Assembly (NCBI GenBank): GCA_003990745.1
Contig: RBNI01000810.1
Span: forward strand, 1 to 26,779
DNA from: Jimgerdemannia flammicorona
Taxonomy: Eukaryota; Mucoromycota; Endogonomycetes; Endogonales; Endogonaceae
Reading direction: 5' to 3'
Length of the DNA: 26,779 nt
The position numbers and the translations under genes are program-made. Positions 10,845-19,454 of this stretch are shown piece by piece; within the stretch, counting starts at the first letter, position 1, and every line of letters starts with the position of its first letter. A model generated the notes under the pieces. That model searched no databases, had not been told where the DNA came from, and saw only the letters and a program-made list of their open reading frames with translations.

Positions 10845-12339
10845 TGTGGGCCGGGTGCATTAGTGCCAACAGTGTGGGAAGTACCTGAAGAGGAAGCCTC
10901 AGCTTCTAAATCCATCGCCATTGCACTGGACACAGCCACAGTACCACCTGCCTTCAAAGCAGGGCCGGCCGATAGAGAGGCAAAGGAGGGGAGAGTGAGG
11001 CTGAGTTCCATGGCCCAAGCTCTATAGAAGGTCTGCACCTCAGGCCTCTTCACAGTAGCATCACCAGCCAACTGCCGGACCCGAGCATGGAAAGATTGGA
11101 GTATGTGTGCCTTCACAGTCTCCGTGGCATTCTTGTTACATGGGAGCATGGAGTCCTAGGCTGAAAGGACCGAGAACCCAAGCACCTTCATCTTCTTTTG
11201 GAATGCCATGACATAATCAGGGCCGAGAAGGAATTTGATAGTCGATGCTGAGATATATGACATATTGAGAACTTTTGACAATATTACATGGACGTCATAC
11301 AAGTTTTTCTGAATCTGCTTGATCTTAAGATGAGCAAATCCATCGACGTAAACATGCTGCAGCTGGGCACCCTTCTCAGTTGGTGACAAATTAGAGATTG
11401 GCTTGTGGGTCATGCATGAGAGGGTGGCAGTGGTGGTAGCTCTCTCCAGCTCAGGGTAGGCCTGGGTCCTATCTTTGATAGAAATCTTCTTTGCAGCAGC
11501 GGCATACAATTTGGGGGGGCCAGGGGTCGAAGCAGAGGATGAAGACGGGCTGGTGGTACTGGAACCCACAGGCGGAGCCTGGGGCACTGGCCCGGGAACC
11601 TTGGCCTTGCCCTTTTTGTAGGGCACAGCCTTGGCAGCCGGAGGTGCAACCATGGGAGTTGCCTCCTTTGGCGGCTCACCAGATTGTGACACGGCGGCTT
11701 TAGCGGCCCACTTGTCTGCTCGTTTCTGGGCCTTTGACCGCTTGTTCGCGGCAGGACCAGTAGAAGGGGGGGCCGAGGACTTGGAGAGGGCGGATGTGGA
11801 AGGGGCAGTGGGGGTACTACTCGAATGAGCACCAGATGACGAGGGGGCGGTGGGCGTAGATCACGCAGCAAGTAGCACAATCAGCTGGGTATTGATTTTG
11901 GCCAATTTGGCTATCTGAGTCAGCAGATCCGAGATCTGCTTTCTTATCATGGCTATCTCTGTGACCAAATTGGGGTTGGCTGAGAGGCCTGCACAACCGG
12001 CAGTCAGGGTCATGCCCAAACTAGTGTTCGGGCAACCATACTTATTCAGATTGAGGGGCGGGGGCATGGGAGAGAAGGAGGTCCGCTGGGCATCGTGGTC
12101 TAAATTGGAAGAGATTGCAATCTCCTCATCATCTTCTGCATCACGCAGGGAGATAAATATGCCGATATTGGTTGTGCATCCCTGTACGACCTGCACATCG
12201 CTGTAAGGCTACCCTTGCCAAAGCCAAGGGAAAGAAGACTGATGCCACAGCATTCAGTATAGTAGAGAGAGGTGCCAAAGTGCATGAAGAGATGGGTGGC
12301 GTTGCTGTCATCGCCGACAATGGAGGAGGTGGCCGATAT
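10841..12339 (-). pseudogene. Family A unit 2 ORF1 (coiled-coil RNA-binding-type protein)
   Basis: Homologous to the 500-codon ORF1 of unit 3, with the start codon mutated from ATG to ATA (12337-12339) and a 1499 base span implying an indel. Open pieces include the MIRKQISDLLTQIAKLAKINTQL coiled coil (12196-11861 frame), the KKGKAKVPGPVPQAPPVGSS linker and the core KKISIKDRTQAYPELERA through YVDGFAHLKIKQIQKNLYD (11692-11156). The C-terminus is 11149-10841 with FHARVRQLAGDATVKRPEVQTFYRAWA. The stop TGA (10841-10843) overlaps the ORF2 ATG as ATGA. No CCHC zinc knuckle is visible. Function is inferred from position and from LINE ORF1 proteins generally. Confidence 0.85.
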
Positions 12340-12350
12340 TGCCGAAATAG

Positions 12351-12363
12351 GTGAAGGTGTGTT
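12351..12363. repeat. Target-site duplication of family B copy B2, left arm
   Basis: GTGAAGGTGTGTT, identical to 13703-13715. The same site in units 1, 3 and 4 occurs once (for example GAAGGTGTGTTTG at 24010-24022), showing the unoccupied state. Confidence 0.9.
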
Positions 12364-13609
12364 CCACATCTCCCTGGTGGGGCAGGTGGTGATTCTGAAT
12401 GTATACTGGTTCCCCAAGCTGTGGTATGTGGCATATCACTTAGACTTTCCTGCTTGAGTAGTGAAGCGGTTGATGAAACTGGCTAGGGATTGGATTTGGG
12501 CAGGCAGAAGGGCCCAGATCAGTTGGGATACCCTTGCGGAGCCAGTGCTTCGGGGAGGCCTGGGCCTTGTTGATCTCCCTAAATGCCTACACTGCCTGCG
12601 AGCTTGGTGGTTGAGAAGGGCTGTGGAGCTACAGAGTGGAGGTTGGATACCATTGATGAAGAAGGTGTGGGAGATGAGGGTCTCTCCCCCGGGGTCCTCA
12701 GGGGTTCTGCTCTCTTTGGTGGGTCTGAATGGGAGTTGCTGGCTATGATAAAAGGGCTTCTGGTGGGGAGTGGTCGATGGAGCTCACAGGATAGGTCTAC
12801 GCTGGCGTGGTGATGAGGGGGAGGTTTTATGGGGTCCAGCTATGTGGAGATGGGACTGTTTGCTTCTAGGGGGAGTCCCACTCACTGAGTTTGATATTAG
12901 AGATGGCATGGAATGTTAGCAGCAAATTGGCCAGAATCTTTGATCAAGTAGTTGGCAGACAGTGAGGATTGGAGAGGAGTGGGACTGGGCAGAGATCTGG
13001 TCTTGGAGTACTGAGGTGAGGCAGTGGCTTCCTCTGAAGTACTGGGTAGTATGGTGGCGAATGTTGCAGAGGAATGTCATGTTGAACTTCCGTGCTGGGC
13101 ATCCGGTGGATAGTGGTCAGTTGGACCATGAGGAGTGTTATAACATTGGGCAGGTTGGGGGATTCGTACAAATGCCGGAACATTGGCTTGGGGAGTATGA
13201 GGTGTTGGGGGAATTTTGGATATCTATAGGGGATCGGCTTGGGGTTAAAAGGAGGCCAGATGGCAAGAGAGGTCACTGGGACGATTTGGCGTCAAGAATT
13301 GTTGGGGGTGTCAGCAATAGGTGGCTTACTGTGGGGTGGATTATAGCAGTGTGGGTAGGATTAGCTGGACATAGGCTCTATGTTTTTGAGGAGGGGCGAT
13401 GGATAGGGATACAGAAGAAACTATTGAGATGGGAGGAGTTAGTAGTAGATCTGCTAATAGGGTGGTGGGTTGGATGGGGGCCGCAAGGTGGGCATCGCCA
13501 CCATCTGGTGGAAGAGATATGTGAACAGAGTGAGGGGAGAGTGGGGTTAGTGTTAGACAAAGTAGTCTTTCATCGGGAAGGGGAGGGGCCCCCTAGGGGG
13601 ATTGGATAG
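12364..13609 (+). pseudogene. Family B ORF2 C-terminal region (copy B2)
   Basis: Starts inside the post-RT region with ILNVYWFPKLWYVAYHLDFPA, then KLARDWIWAGRRAQISWDTL and GGLGLVDLPKCLHCLRAWWLRRAVEL, typical of the domain following RT in L1/Tx1 elements. After frame changes near 12740-12960 a 215-codon open stretch runs 12962-13609, including VVWWRMLQRNVMLNFRAG and KRGHWDDLASRI. The usual C-terminal Cys-rich motif is not clearly preserved. The copy is translationally dead: it has no start, at least one in-frame stop near 12457, and frameshifts. It is useful because it supplies the family B 3' end missing from B1. Confidence 0.85.
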
Positions 13610-13676
13610 AGAGTGGGATTACTGTATTATATGGAATAGATGGGTATTAATAAAGGATTGGAGTCTAAGTGACTAT

Positions 13677-13702
13677 AAAAAAAAAAAAAAAAAAAAAAAA
13701 AA
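13677..13702 (+). repeat. Poly(A) tail of copy B2
   Basis: 26 A residues following GTGACTAT, ending exactly at the right target-site duplication. The signal AATAAA lies 23 bases upstream. Confidence 0.93.
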
Positions 13703-13715
13703 GTGAAGGTGTGTT
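13703..13715. repeat. Target-site duplication of copy B2, right arm
   Basis: GTGAAGGTGTGTT, identical to 12351-12363. Confidence 0.9.
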
Positions 13716-13898
13716 TGTTTGTTTTTGTGAAATTGTGAAATGTGGGTCATATGACCTTTGTTTGTGCAATGAAAAATAATGGTGAAGGGGGGTATTTATA
13801 CCTGATGGGAGGCTTAGCTAATCAAAGTGACTGCTTTCTTAATTTGGAATAGCTTTGGACCATAAAGCCAAGTCTAGCCAAAAGGGGACATCATGTAA
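13703..13898 (-). promoter_or_regulatory. Family A unit 2 leader / promoter region, distal part
   Basis: Most of the unit 2 leader, separated from ORF1 by copy B2. It holds GGTCATATGACC (13745-13756, a perfect 12 bp palindrome in this unit) and TATAAATA on the minus strand (13793-13800). The insertion puts 1.34 kb between this region and ORF1, so even an active promoter would read antisense through copy B2 first. Confidence 0.6.
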
Positions 13899-13910
13899 GT
13901 GGCTTAAAGT
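13899..13910 (+). repeat. Seam 2: collapsed telomere-like junction between units 2 and 3
   Basis: Reads GTGGCTTAAAGTAAG across the junction, where seam 1 has about 11 more bases. The telomeric hexamers have been lost, apparently by deletion between short repeated CTTA/CTTCAAG-like sequence. It is identified only by alignment with the other seams. Confidence 0.5.
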
Positions 13911-14295
13911 AAGAATTTATTCATTGTAGAGAAGGGAAGATACATCGGAGTAATAAAAGACAAAGACTCCTAAGATGAGAAAAGCAAAACAAGGCTAGTG
14001 AAGTAAACAACTAGCTAAGAAGTACAAAACAAAGGCCCGAGAGGTGACCACCCTATGGACAGAATGGATAAAACCATTTTGTCATAGGCGTAAAGATAAA
14101 AAATGTGGGAAGCAAAGAAGCGAAAGGCTAAGATATAATACACATTTGTCTGTTACTAACTACAGGACCATATTGACAACCAAATACCAAATAACTGATA
14201 TGAGATAAATAACTCAAGGCACTCTCAACAATGAGGGAACTAACCAGAGCAAATGAGGGGGAAGAAAGGAATAAAGAAAATATGCAATCGCTCGA
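13908..14295 (-). other. Family A unit 3 3' UTR
   Basis: ~390 bp non-coding. The invariant 21 bp block is at 14039-14059, and the sense AATAAA precedes the seam (plus TTTATT near 13917-13922). There is no poly(A) tail. Confidence 0.72.
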
Positions 14296-17200
14296 TCACC
14301 CAAGCATCTTTGTAATCTCAGTCAGGCAGAACCCGACCGTGAGATGATAACCAGAATTATATATGGCATCTATAGCATGGTAGGCAGCCTCGTGAAGAGC
14401 ATGAAGAGGGTAGACGCAAAGTTATTCCTGCTATTCATTATTGGTAAACCAATTGAGCTGATCATCTTGATTGAAAGAATCTCGGAATACAGAATATGAA
14501 CCATCTAGAAGGCCACATCTGAGGAGATGGCTACAATGAAACTTGTCTCTATAGGGACAGGGGTGGGATTGGCCAAAATAGCCATAATGCCAGGTGAGTG
14601 CAGAATGCACAAGCCAGGAGAGGAAGGAGAGGACGTGGTCGGCACCTCGTAACTACAAGCGGCCTTTGGGGGTAATATACTGAATGAGAGCCTGGGAGGA
14701 GGAGGCCCATTCCTGCAGCAACTGATCCCGGAGGAAGGACTAAAGGAAGGAGCAGAGCGAGCGAGTCTTGTGGACCTAGAGATGAAGGTCCCAGTACCAG
14801 TTGAGGAAGTCAAGCCAAGAGGTCCAATACCGGAACTTATCAATAATAGAACCTGGGGGATGTGTGACAAAGCGCTCACTAAGGGGGCTGATGGAGTTGT
14901 TGCTGGACTTGCTACACCAATCCAGATGGGCTTGGAACATGCAGCAGAGGTCAGACGTGCGACAAAGAAAGGAGGAGAGGCCAAGAATCAAGCTGCTAAG
15001 CAAGGGACAGCCAGAAAAACTGACTGCCCAAGCAACAGCATCATCAAAGACCTTTTCAGGATACTTTAATACCTGAAGCCCCGTGGTAGTAGTCAGATAG
15101 GAAGCTCATAAAAGGGGAAGGCCATACTCCAGCTGTAGCCTAATAAATGTCTGTATGATGGCCAGCTTGACCATTGGCAACCAGAGAGAACCACGGGCAT
15201 GTCAGAACCCAAGAGTTCGTTCTGCCTTCACCGCATTCTGCAACGCAAGTTCGACAAAGTCAAAACCTTTGTTGGTATACTGCACACCCAGATATATGTA
15301 AGAAGGGGGTCATGGGCAAGGTTCGCCTCCAATCTGCACAGTATAGTCAGCAGGGCCAACATAACCACACTTCTTGAGATTGAGTTCCATGCCATTCACC
15401 AGAAGCCAATCCTTGCAAAAATCAATTATCCTTTGCCCTTCCGTGGCAGTGCGGGGGTAAGAGCGATATCATCAGCGAAGAAGAGCCAAAGGGGAAAGTC
15501 ATACTCCTTAAACAGTTCATCAAAGGAGGTGGCAAGGGGGTCGATAAAGACATCAAAGAGCCAGGGGGAGAGAAGGGAGCCCTGAAAAAGGCCATGCTCA
15601 GTGGGGACCGAAGGGGTAATGAGGCCATTAACAACCACCTAATAAGAACAGTGATTGAACAGACTTCGGATAATGCTAAGGAGGGCCACATCGGCACCTC
15701 GTGCCTTAAGATGAGAAAGAATAAGCTTGAGGGGGACTCGATCGTATACCTGCCGGAGGTCAAGAAAGACATGGTGGCCCCATCTCTTAGCCCACATCTC
15801 GTGCGAAAGCAAGACATAGGAAAGGGATGAGACATGGGTTTGGAAGCCATCTTGACAGCGCGACATTTCTGTCAGGCTACTTCGGCTCTTGATGTATCCT
15901 TCCAAACACCACTCAAAGAGTCTATGAAAAATTTCAGTTAGAGTGATAGGGCGAAATCCATCAATCGTCTGTGAATCCTCCTTCTTAGGGATCAGGGAGA
16001 TGATAGCGGAATTCCAGCAGTGGAGAGTGAGCCCCCAGACCACGCACATCTAGAAGAAGAAGGACAAGGCTTTGGAGAGGCTACAGGGGGCGTCAATCTC
16101 ACCTGCCATCACCCAAAGGATCCGGACATACAGAGAATCGGCCCCACAGACCTTCAAGAGGGGGTAGCTGTGAATAGCCCTCCAAACTGCTGGCTGGTCA
16201 AACCAACCCTACAGTCCAAGAGCACCCACACTAAGAGGAAAGACATCCTCAGAGTCATCAAGCCAAAGAGAGGCATCCAGTTGTCCAAAGACAGTGGTAA
16301 AATAAGCAATCACATCGTCGAACACCGGAACAGCAGAGGAACGAGATTGAAGGGGAGCGAGGGGGGTGGAGCGATATGCCTGCTTGAATCCACAAATGGC
16401 ATTAGAGACCGAAGATATACTGCAAAGGAGGTCCTGTCGAGGGAGTGGCGCTGCTCTGATTTCTCTTGCATCATATGAGCCAAGAATGTCCTCACAAACT
16501 GACTGTAGACCAGAGGTCAAAAGGGTATCCAGAAAATCCATGAACTGCTAGCAATCTTCCACAGAGTGAAAGCCAGCCACATGGTCTCAGACAGAATAGA
16601 TGGATCTGACAATAGTATCGCAAATGATATCTGCTGATTCCCGGAGGTGAGCTTGAATGACCGGATTGATCAGGTATTTCGCAGAGAAATAGTGGATGCC
16701 AGCCAAGGCAGCAACTGGTGAGGGGGAGAAGGGGAAGGAGACAGTGAGGAGGGAGGGGTGATCAGTAGTGACAGGAGGGGTAGAGCAAGTGAGGAACGTG
16801 TGGAGGGATGTGGTGGCAAATGTGTGGTCAACATGTGTAGAACCAGCCACTAGGGTCAGATGATTCAACGACCACGTCATCAATGAGGTATCGACGACAT
16901 CCATCCAATCCCGAGGACCAGAGTTGACATCACCAAGGTGAGCACCGAAATGGGTGTTGATGTGACCAATCAAAAGCGCCTTACCCAGGAAAGAGCCAGA
17001 CACAAGATCATAGAAGCCACCAATAGGAAGAGAGGGGGGGGGCATATACCCTGACCAAAGCAAGGCCCTGGAATGTGAGCTGGATATAGAAGGGGTCAGT
17101 GGAGGACTCAGAGATAAGGGGAGCGAATCAGTTTGATACAAGGACCACAAGCCCACCATTCTGGTGACCCACGATCCTGTGTGATGCTGGAGGAGAGGAC

Positions 17201-17343
17201 ATGTGAATGAGCGGAGATGGATGCAGCAGAATGTGCTATATTTCATATATGAAAAGAATGTCGAGAGCAGGACCAATCAACTGACTGAGCACATCGAACT
17301 TATCCTGGGGTAGTCCGTGTGCATTGAGGAACTCGACTCTCAT
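14296..17343 (-). pseudogene. Family A unit 3 ORF2: APE endonuclease, RT, C-terminal Cys/His motif
   Basis: 3048 bases (1016 codons) between ATG at 17341-17343 and TGA at 14296-14298. The endonuclease part (17276-16587 frame) shows PSLPIGGFYDLVSGSF, GHINTHFGA (GDIN Asp replaced by His) and TTDHPSLL. The middle has VCEDILGSYDAREIRA. The RT has LIPKKEDSQTIDGFRPITLTE, FLDLRQVYDRVP, GLFQGSLLSPWLFDVFID (15638-15426) and FFADDIALT at about 15453-15485. The C-terminal region (PCPC-type motif) is shifted out of the main frame. Stops include the TAG replacing Gln in DC-QFMD at about 16550. The gene is inactive, but its overall length is preserved. Confidence 0.9.
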
Positions 17344-18839
17344 TGTGGGCTGAGCGCGTTAGCACCAACAGTGTGGAAAGTACCTGAAGAGGAAGCCTCA
17401 GCTTCCAAATCTATTGCCATTTCACCAGTTACAGCTACAGTACTACCTGCCTTCGAAGCAGGGCCGGCCAACAGGGAGGCGAAGAAGGGGAGAGTGAGGC
17501 TGAGTTCCATGGCCCAAGCTCTGTAGAAGGTCTACACCTCGGGCCTCTTCACAGGGGCATCACCAGCCAACTGCCGGATCCAAGCGTGGAAGGATTGGAG
17601 TACCCATGCCTTCACGGCCTCCATTGCATTCTTGTTGTGTGGGAATATGGGGTCCCAGGCCGAAAGGACCGAGAACCTGAGCGCCTTCATCTTCTTTTGG
17701 AATGCCATGACATAATCAGAGTAGAGAAGGAATTCGATAGTCGATGCTGAGACATATGACATGTTGAGAACTTTTGACAACATTATATGGATATCATACA
17801 AGTTCTTCTGAATCTGCCTGATCTTAAGATGAGCAAATCCATCGATATAAACATGCTGCAGCTGGGTGCCCTTTTTAGTCGGTGATAAATGAGAGGTCGG
17901 CTTGTGGGTCATGTGTGAGAGGGCGGTGGCAGCAGCAGCTCTCTATGGCTCGGGGTAGGCCTGGGTCCTATCCTTAATAGAAACCTTCTTGGCAGCAGCG
18001 GCATATGATTTGAAGGGGGCAGGAGTCAAAGCGGAGGATGAAGATGGGCCGGCGGCACTGGAACCCATAGGTGGAGCCTGGGGCACTGGCCTAGAAACCT
18101 TAGCCTTGCCCTTTTTAGGGGGTGCAGCCTTGATAGCCGGAGGCGCAATCATGGGAGTTGCCTCCTTTGGCAGCACACCAGACTGTGATGCAGTAGCTTT
18201 AGCAGCCTGCTTGTCCGCTTGCTTCTGGGCCTTTGACCGTATATTTGCGGCAAGACCAGTAGGAGGGGGGGCCAAGGACTTAGGGGGGGCAGATATGGAA
18301 GGAGTGGTGGGGGGACTACCCGAAGGAGTACCAGATAATGAGGGGGTGGTGGGTGCAGATTGTGCAGCAAGCTGCGCCATCAGCTAGATATTGATTTTGG
18401 CCAATTCGGCCACTTGAGTCAGTAGATCTGAGATCTGCTTTCTCATCGCAGCCATCTCAGTGACCAAATTGGAGTTGGCTGAGGGGCCTGTATGACCGGC
18501 AGTTGGGGTCATGCCCAAACTAGCATTCAGGAGACCGCGCTTATTCTGATTGAAGGGTGGAGGTGTGGGAGAGAAGGAGGTCCACAGGACATCGTGGTCC
18601 GAATTAGAAGAGATCACAATCTCCTCATTATTTTCCACATTACGCAGGGAAGATAAATACACCGATATCGCTCATGCATCCCCGCATGACCTGCACATCA
18701 CTGTAAGGCTACCCTCGCCAAAGCCGAGGGAAAGAAGATTGACACCATGGTATTCAGCGCAGTGGAGAGAAGCGCCGAAGCACACGAAGAGATGGGTGGC
18801 ATTGCCATCTTCACTGATGATAGAGGAGGTGGCCGACAT
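17340..18839 (-). pseudogene. Family A unit 3 ORF1, full length in one frame with nonsense mutations
   Basis: 500 codons from ATG at 18837-18839 to TGA at 17340-17342. Order: N-terminal SLGFGEGSL region; acidic Ser/Asp patch (SSNSDHD); coiled-coil heptads MRKQISDLLTQVAEL at about residues 123-150; Pro/Ser/Thr-rich linker; basic RSKAQKQADKQAAKA and KKGKAKV near 215-245; conserved core from KKVSIKDRTQAYPEP at about 283 through YIDGFAHLKIRQIQKNLYD at about 325-345; SFHAWIRQLAGD near 410; acidic DLEAEASSSG near 476. Four in-frame stops are seen (near residues 60, 155, 300 and 434); three come from a C-to-T change at a position where a sister unit keeps the sense codon. Coiled coil plus RNA-binding core is the usual LINE ORF1 plan; the core's fold is not identified. 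Confidence 0.88.
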
Positions 18840-19048
18840 TGCTGGAATAGATGAAGGTGTGTTTGTTTATTTATGTGAAATTGTGAAACACAGGTCATGT
18901 GACCTTTGTTTGTGCAATGAAAAAATAATGGGGAAGGGGGATATTTATACCTGAGGGGAGGCTTAGCTAATTAAAATGACTGCTTTCTTAATTTGGAATA
19001 GCTTCAAGCTGTAAAGCCGAGTCTAGCCAAAGGGGAAATCACATGAGA
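18840..19048 (-). promoter_or_regulatory. Family A unit 3 leader / promoter region
   Basis: Contains GGTCATGTGACC (18893-18904) and TATAAATA on the minus strand (18942-18949), about 100 bases from the seam and about 105 from the ORF1 ATG. Confidence 0.6.
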
Positions 19049-19062
19049 GGGTTAGGGTTAGG
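19049..19062 (+). repeat. Seam 3: telomeric repeat GGGTTAGGGTTAGG between units 3 and 4
   Basis: Two TTAGGG-phase repeats lie between the 5' end of unit 3 (ATCACATGAGA) and the 3' end of unit 4 (CTTCAAGTAAGAATTTATT). On the sense strand of the elements this reads CCTAACCCTAACCC. Confidence 0.85.
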
Positions 19063-19454
19063 CTTCAAGTAAGAATTTATTCGTTATAGAGAAGACAGAG
19101 TACATCGGAGCAACAAAAGACAAAGACTCCTAAGATGAGAAAAGCAAAACAAGGCCAGAGAAGTAAACAACTAGCTAAGAAGTACAAAACAAAGGCCAGA
19201 GAGGTGACCACCCTATGGACGGGCTGGATAAAACCATTTTGTCACGGCCGTAAAGATAATGAATGTGAAAGCAAAGAAAAGAAAGGCTAAGATAAAATAT
19301 ACAATCGCCCAGTGCTAACAACATGAACCATATTGACAACCAAACACCAAACGACTAACATGAGATGAATAACTCAATGTGCTCTCAATAATAAGGGAAC
19401 CAACCAGGTAAACAAGGGGAGAGAAAGAAATAAAGAAAATGTGCGATCGCTCGA
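19063..19454 (-). other. Family A unit 4 3' UTR
   Basis: Non-coding. It has the invariant 21 bp block at 19199-19219 and sense AATAAA about 17 bases before the telomeric seam. No poly(A) lies between the two. Confidence 0.75.

Larger units (their letters stand above)
12364..13702 (+). mobile_element. Family B LINE, copy B2, 5'-truncated
   Basis: A 1339 bp plus-strand insertion in the unit 2 leader, about 12 bases upstream of the ORF1 start position. It carries only the C-terminal end of family B ORF2, a ~67 bp 3' UTR with AATAAA (13649-13654), and 26 A residues (13677-13702). It is flanked by a 13 bp target-site duplication. Its first ~170 bases match the minus-strand B1 copy at the left window edge, proving they are one family. 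Severe 5' truncation with tail and duplication is typical of L1-type integration. Confidence 0.95.
7407..13898 (-). mobile_element. Family A LINE, unit 2 (complete outline, leader interrupted)
   Basis: The complete order is leader, ORF1, ORF2, 3' UTR on the minus strand. Its leader is split by the 1339 bp family B copy at 12364-13702. Subtracting that insert and its 13 bp duplication leaves about 5.14 kb, matching units 3 and 4. Both ORFs carry frameshifts and stops. Confidence 0.93.
13908..19048 (-). mobile_element. Family A LINE, unit 3 (complete outline, no insertion)
   Basis: An uninterrupted 5.14 kb unit with leader, ORF1, ORF2 and 3' UTR on the minus strand. It is the cleanest reference for element architecture because neither family B nor other sequence interrupts it. 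Both ORF spans are multiples of three, and the damage I could resolve in ORF1 is point nonsense. Confidence 0.93.

Noticed and set aside
19443..19450. GCGATCGC palindrome next to the ORF2 stop
   Set aside because: It is eroded in units 2 and 3 and lies just past the coding end; nothing beyond a chance restriction-site-like palindrome supports a function.
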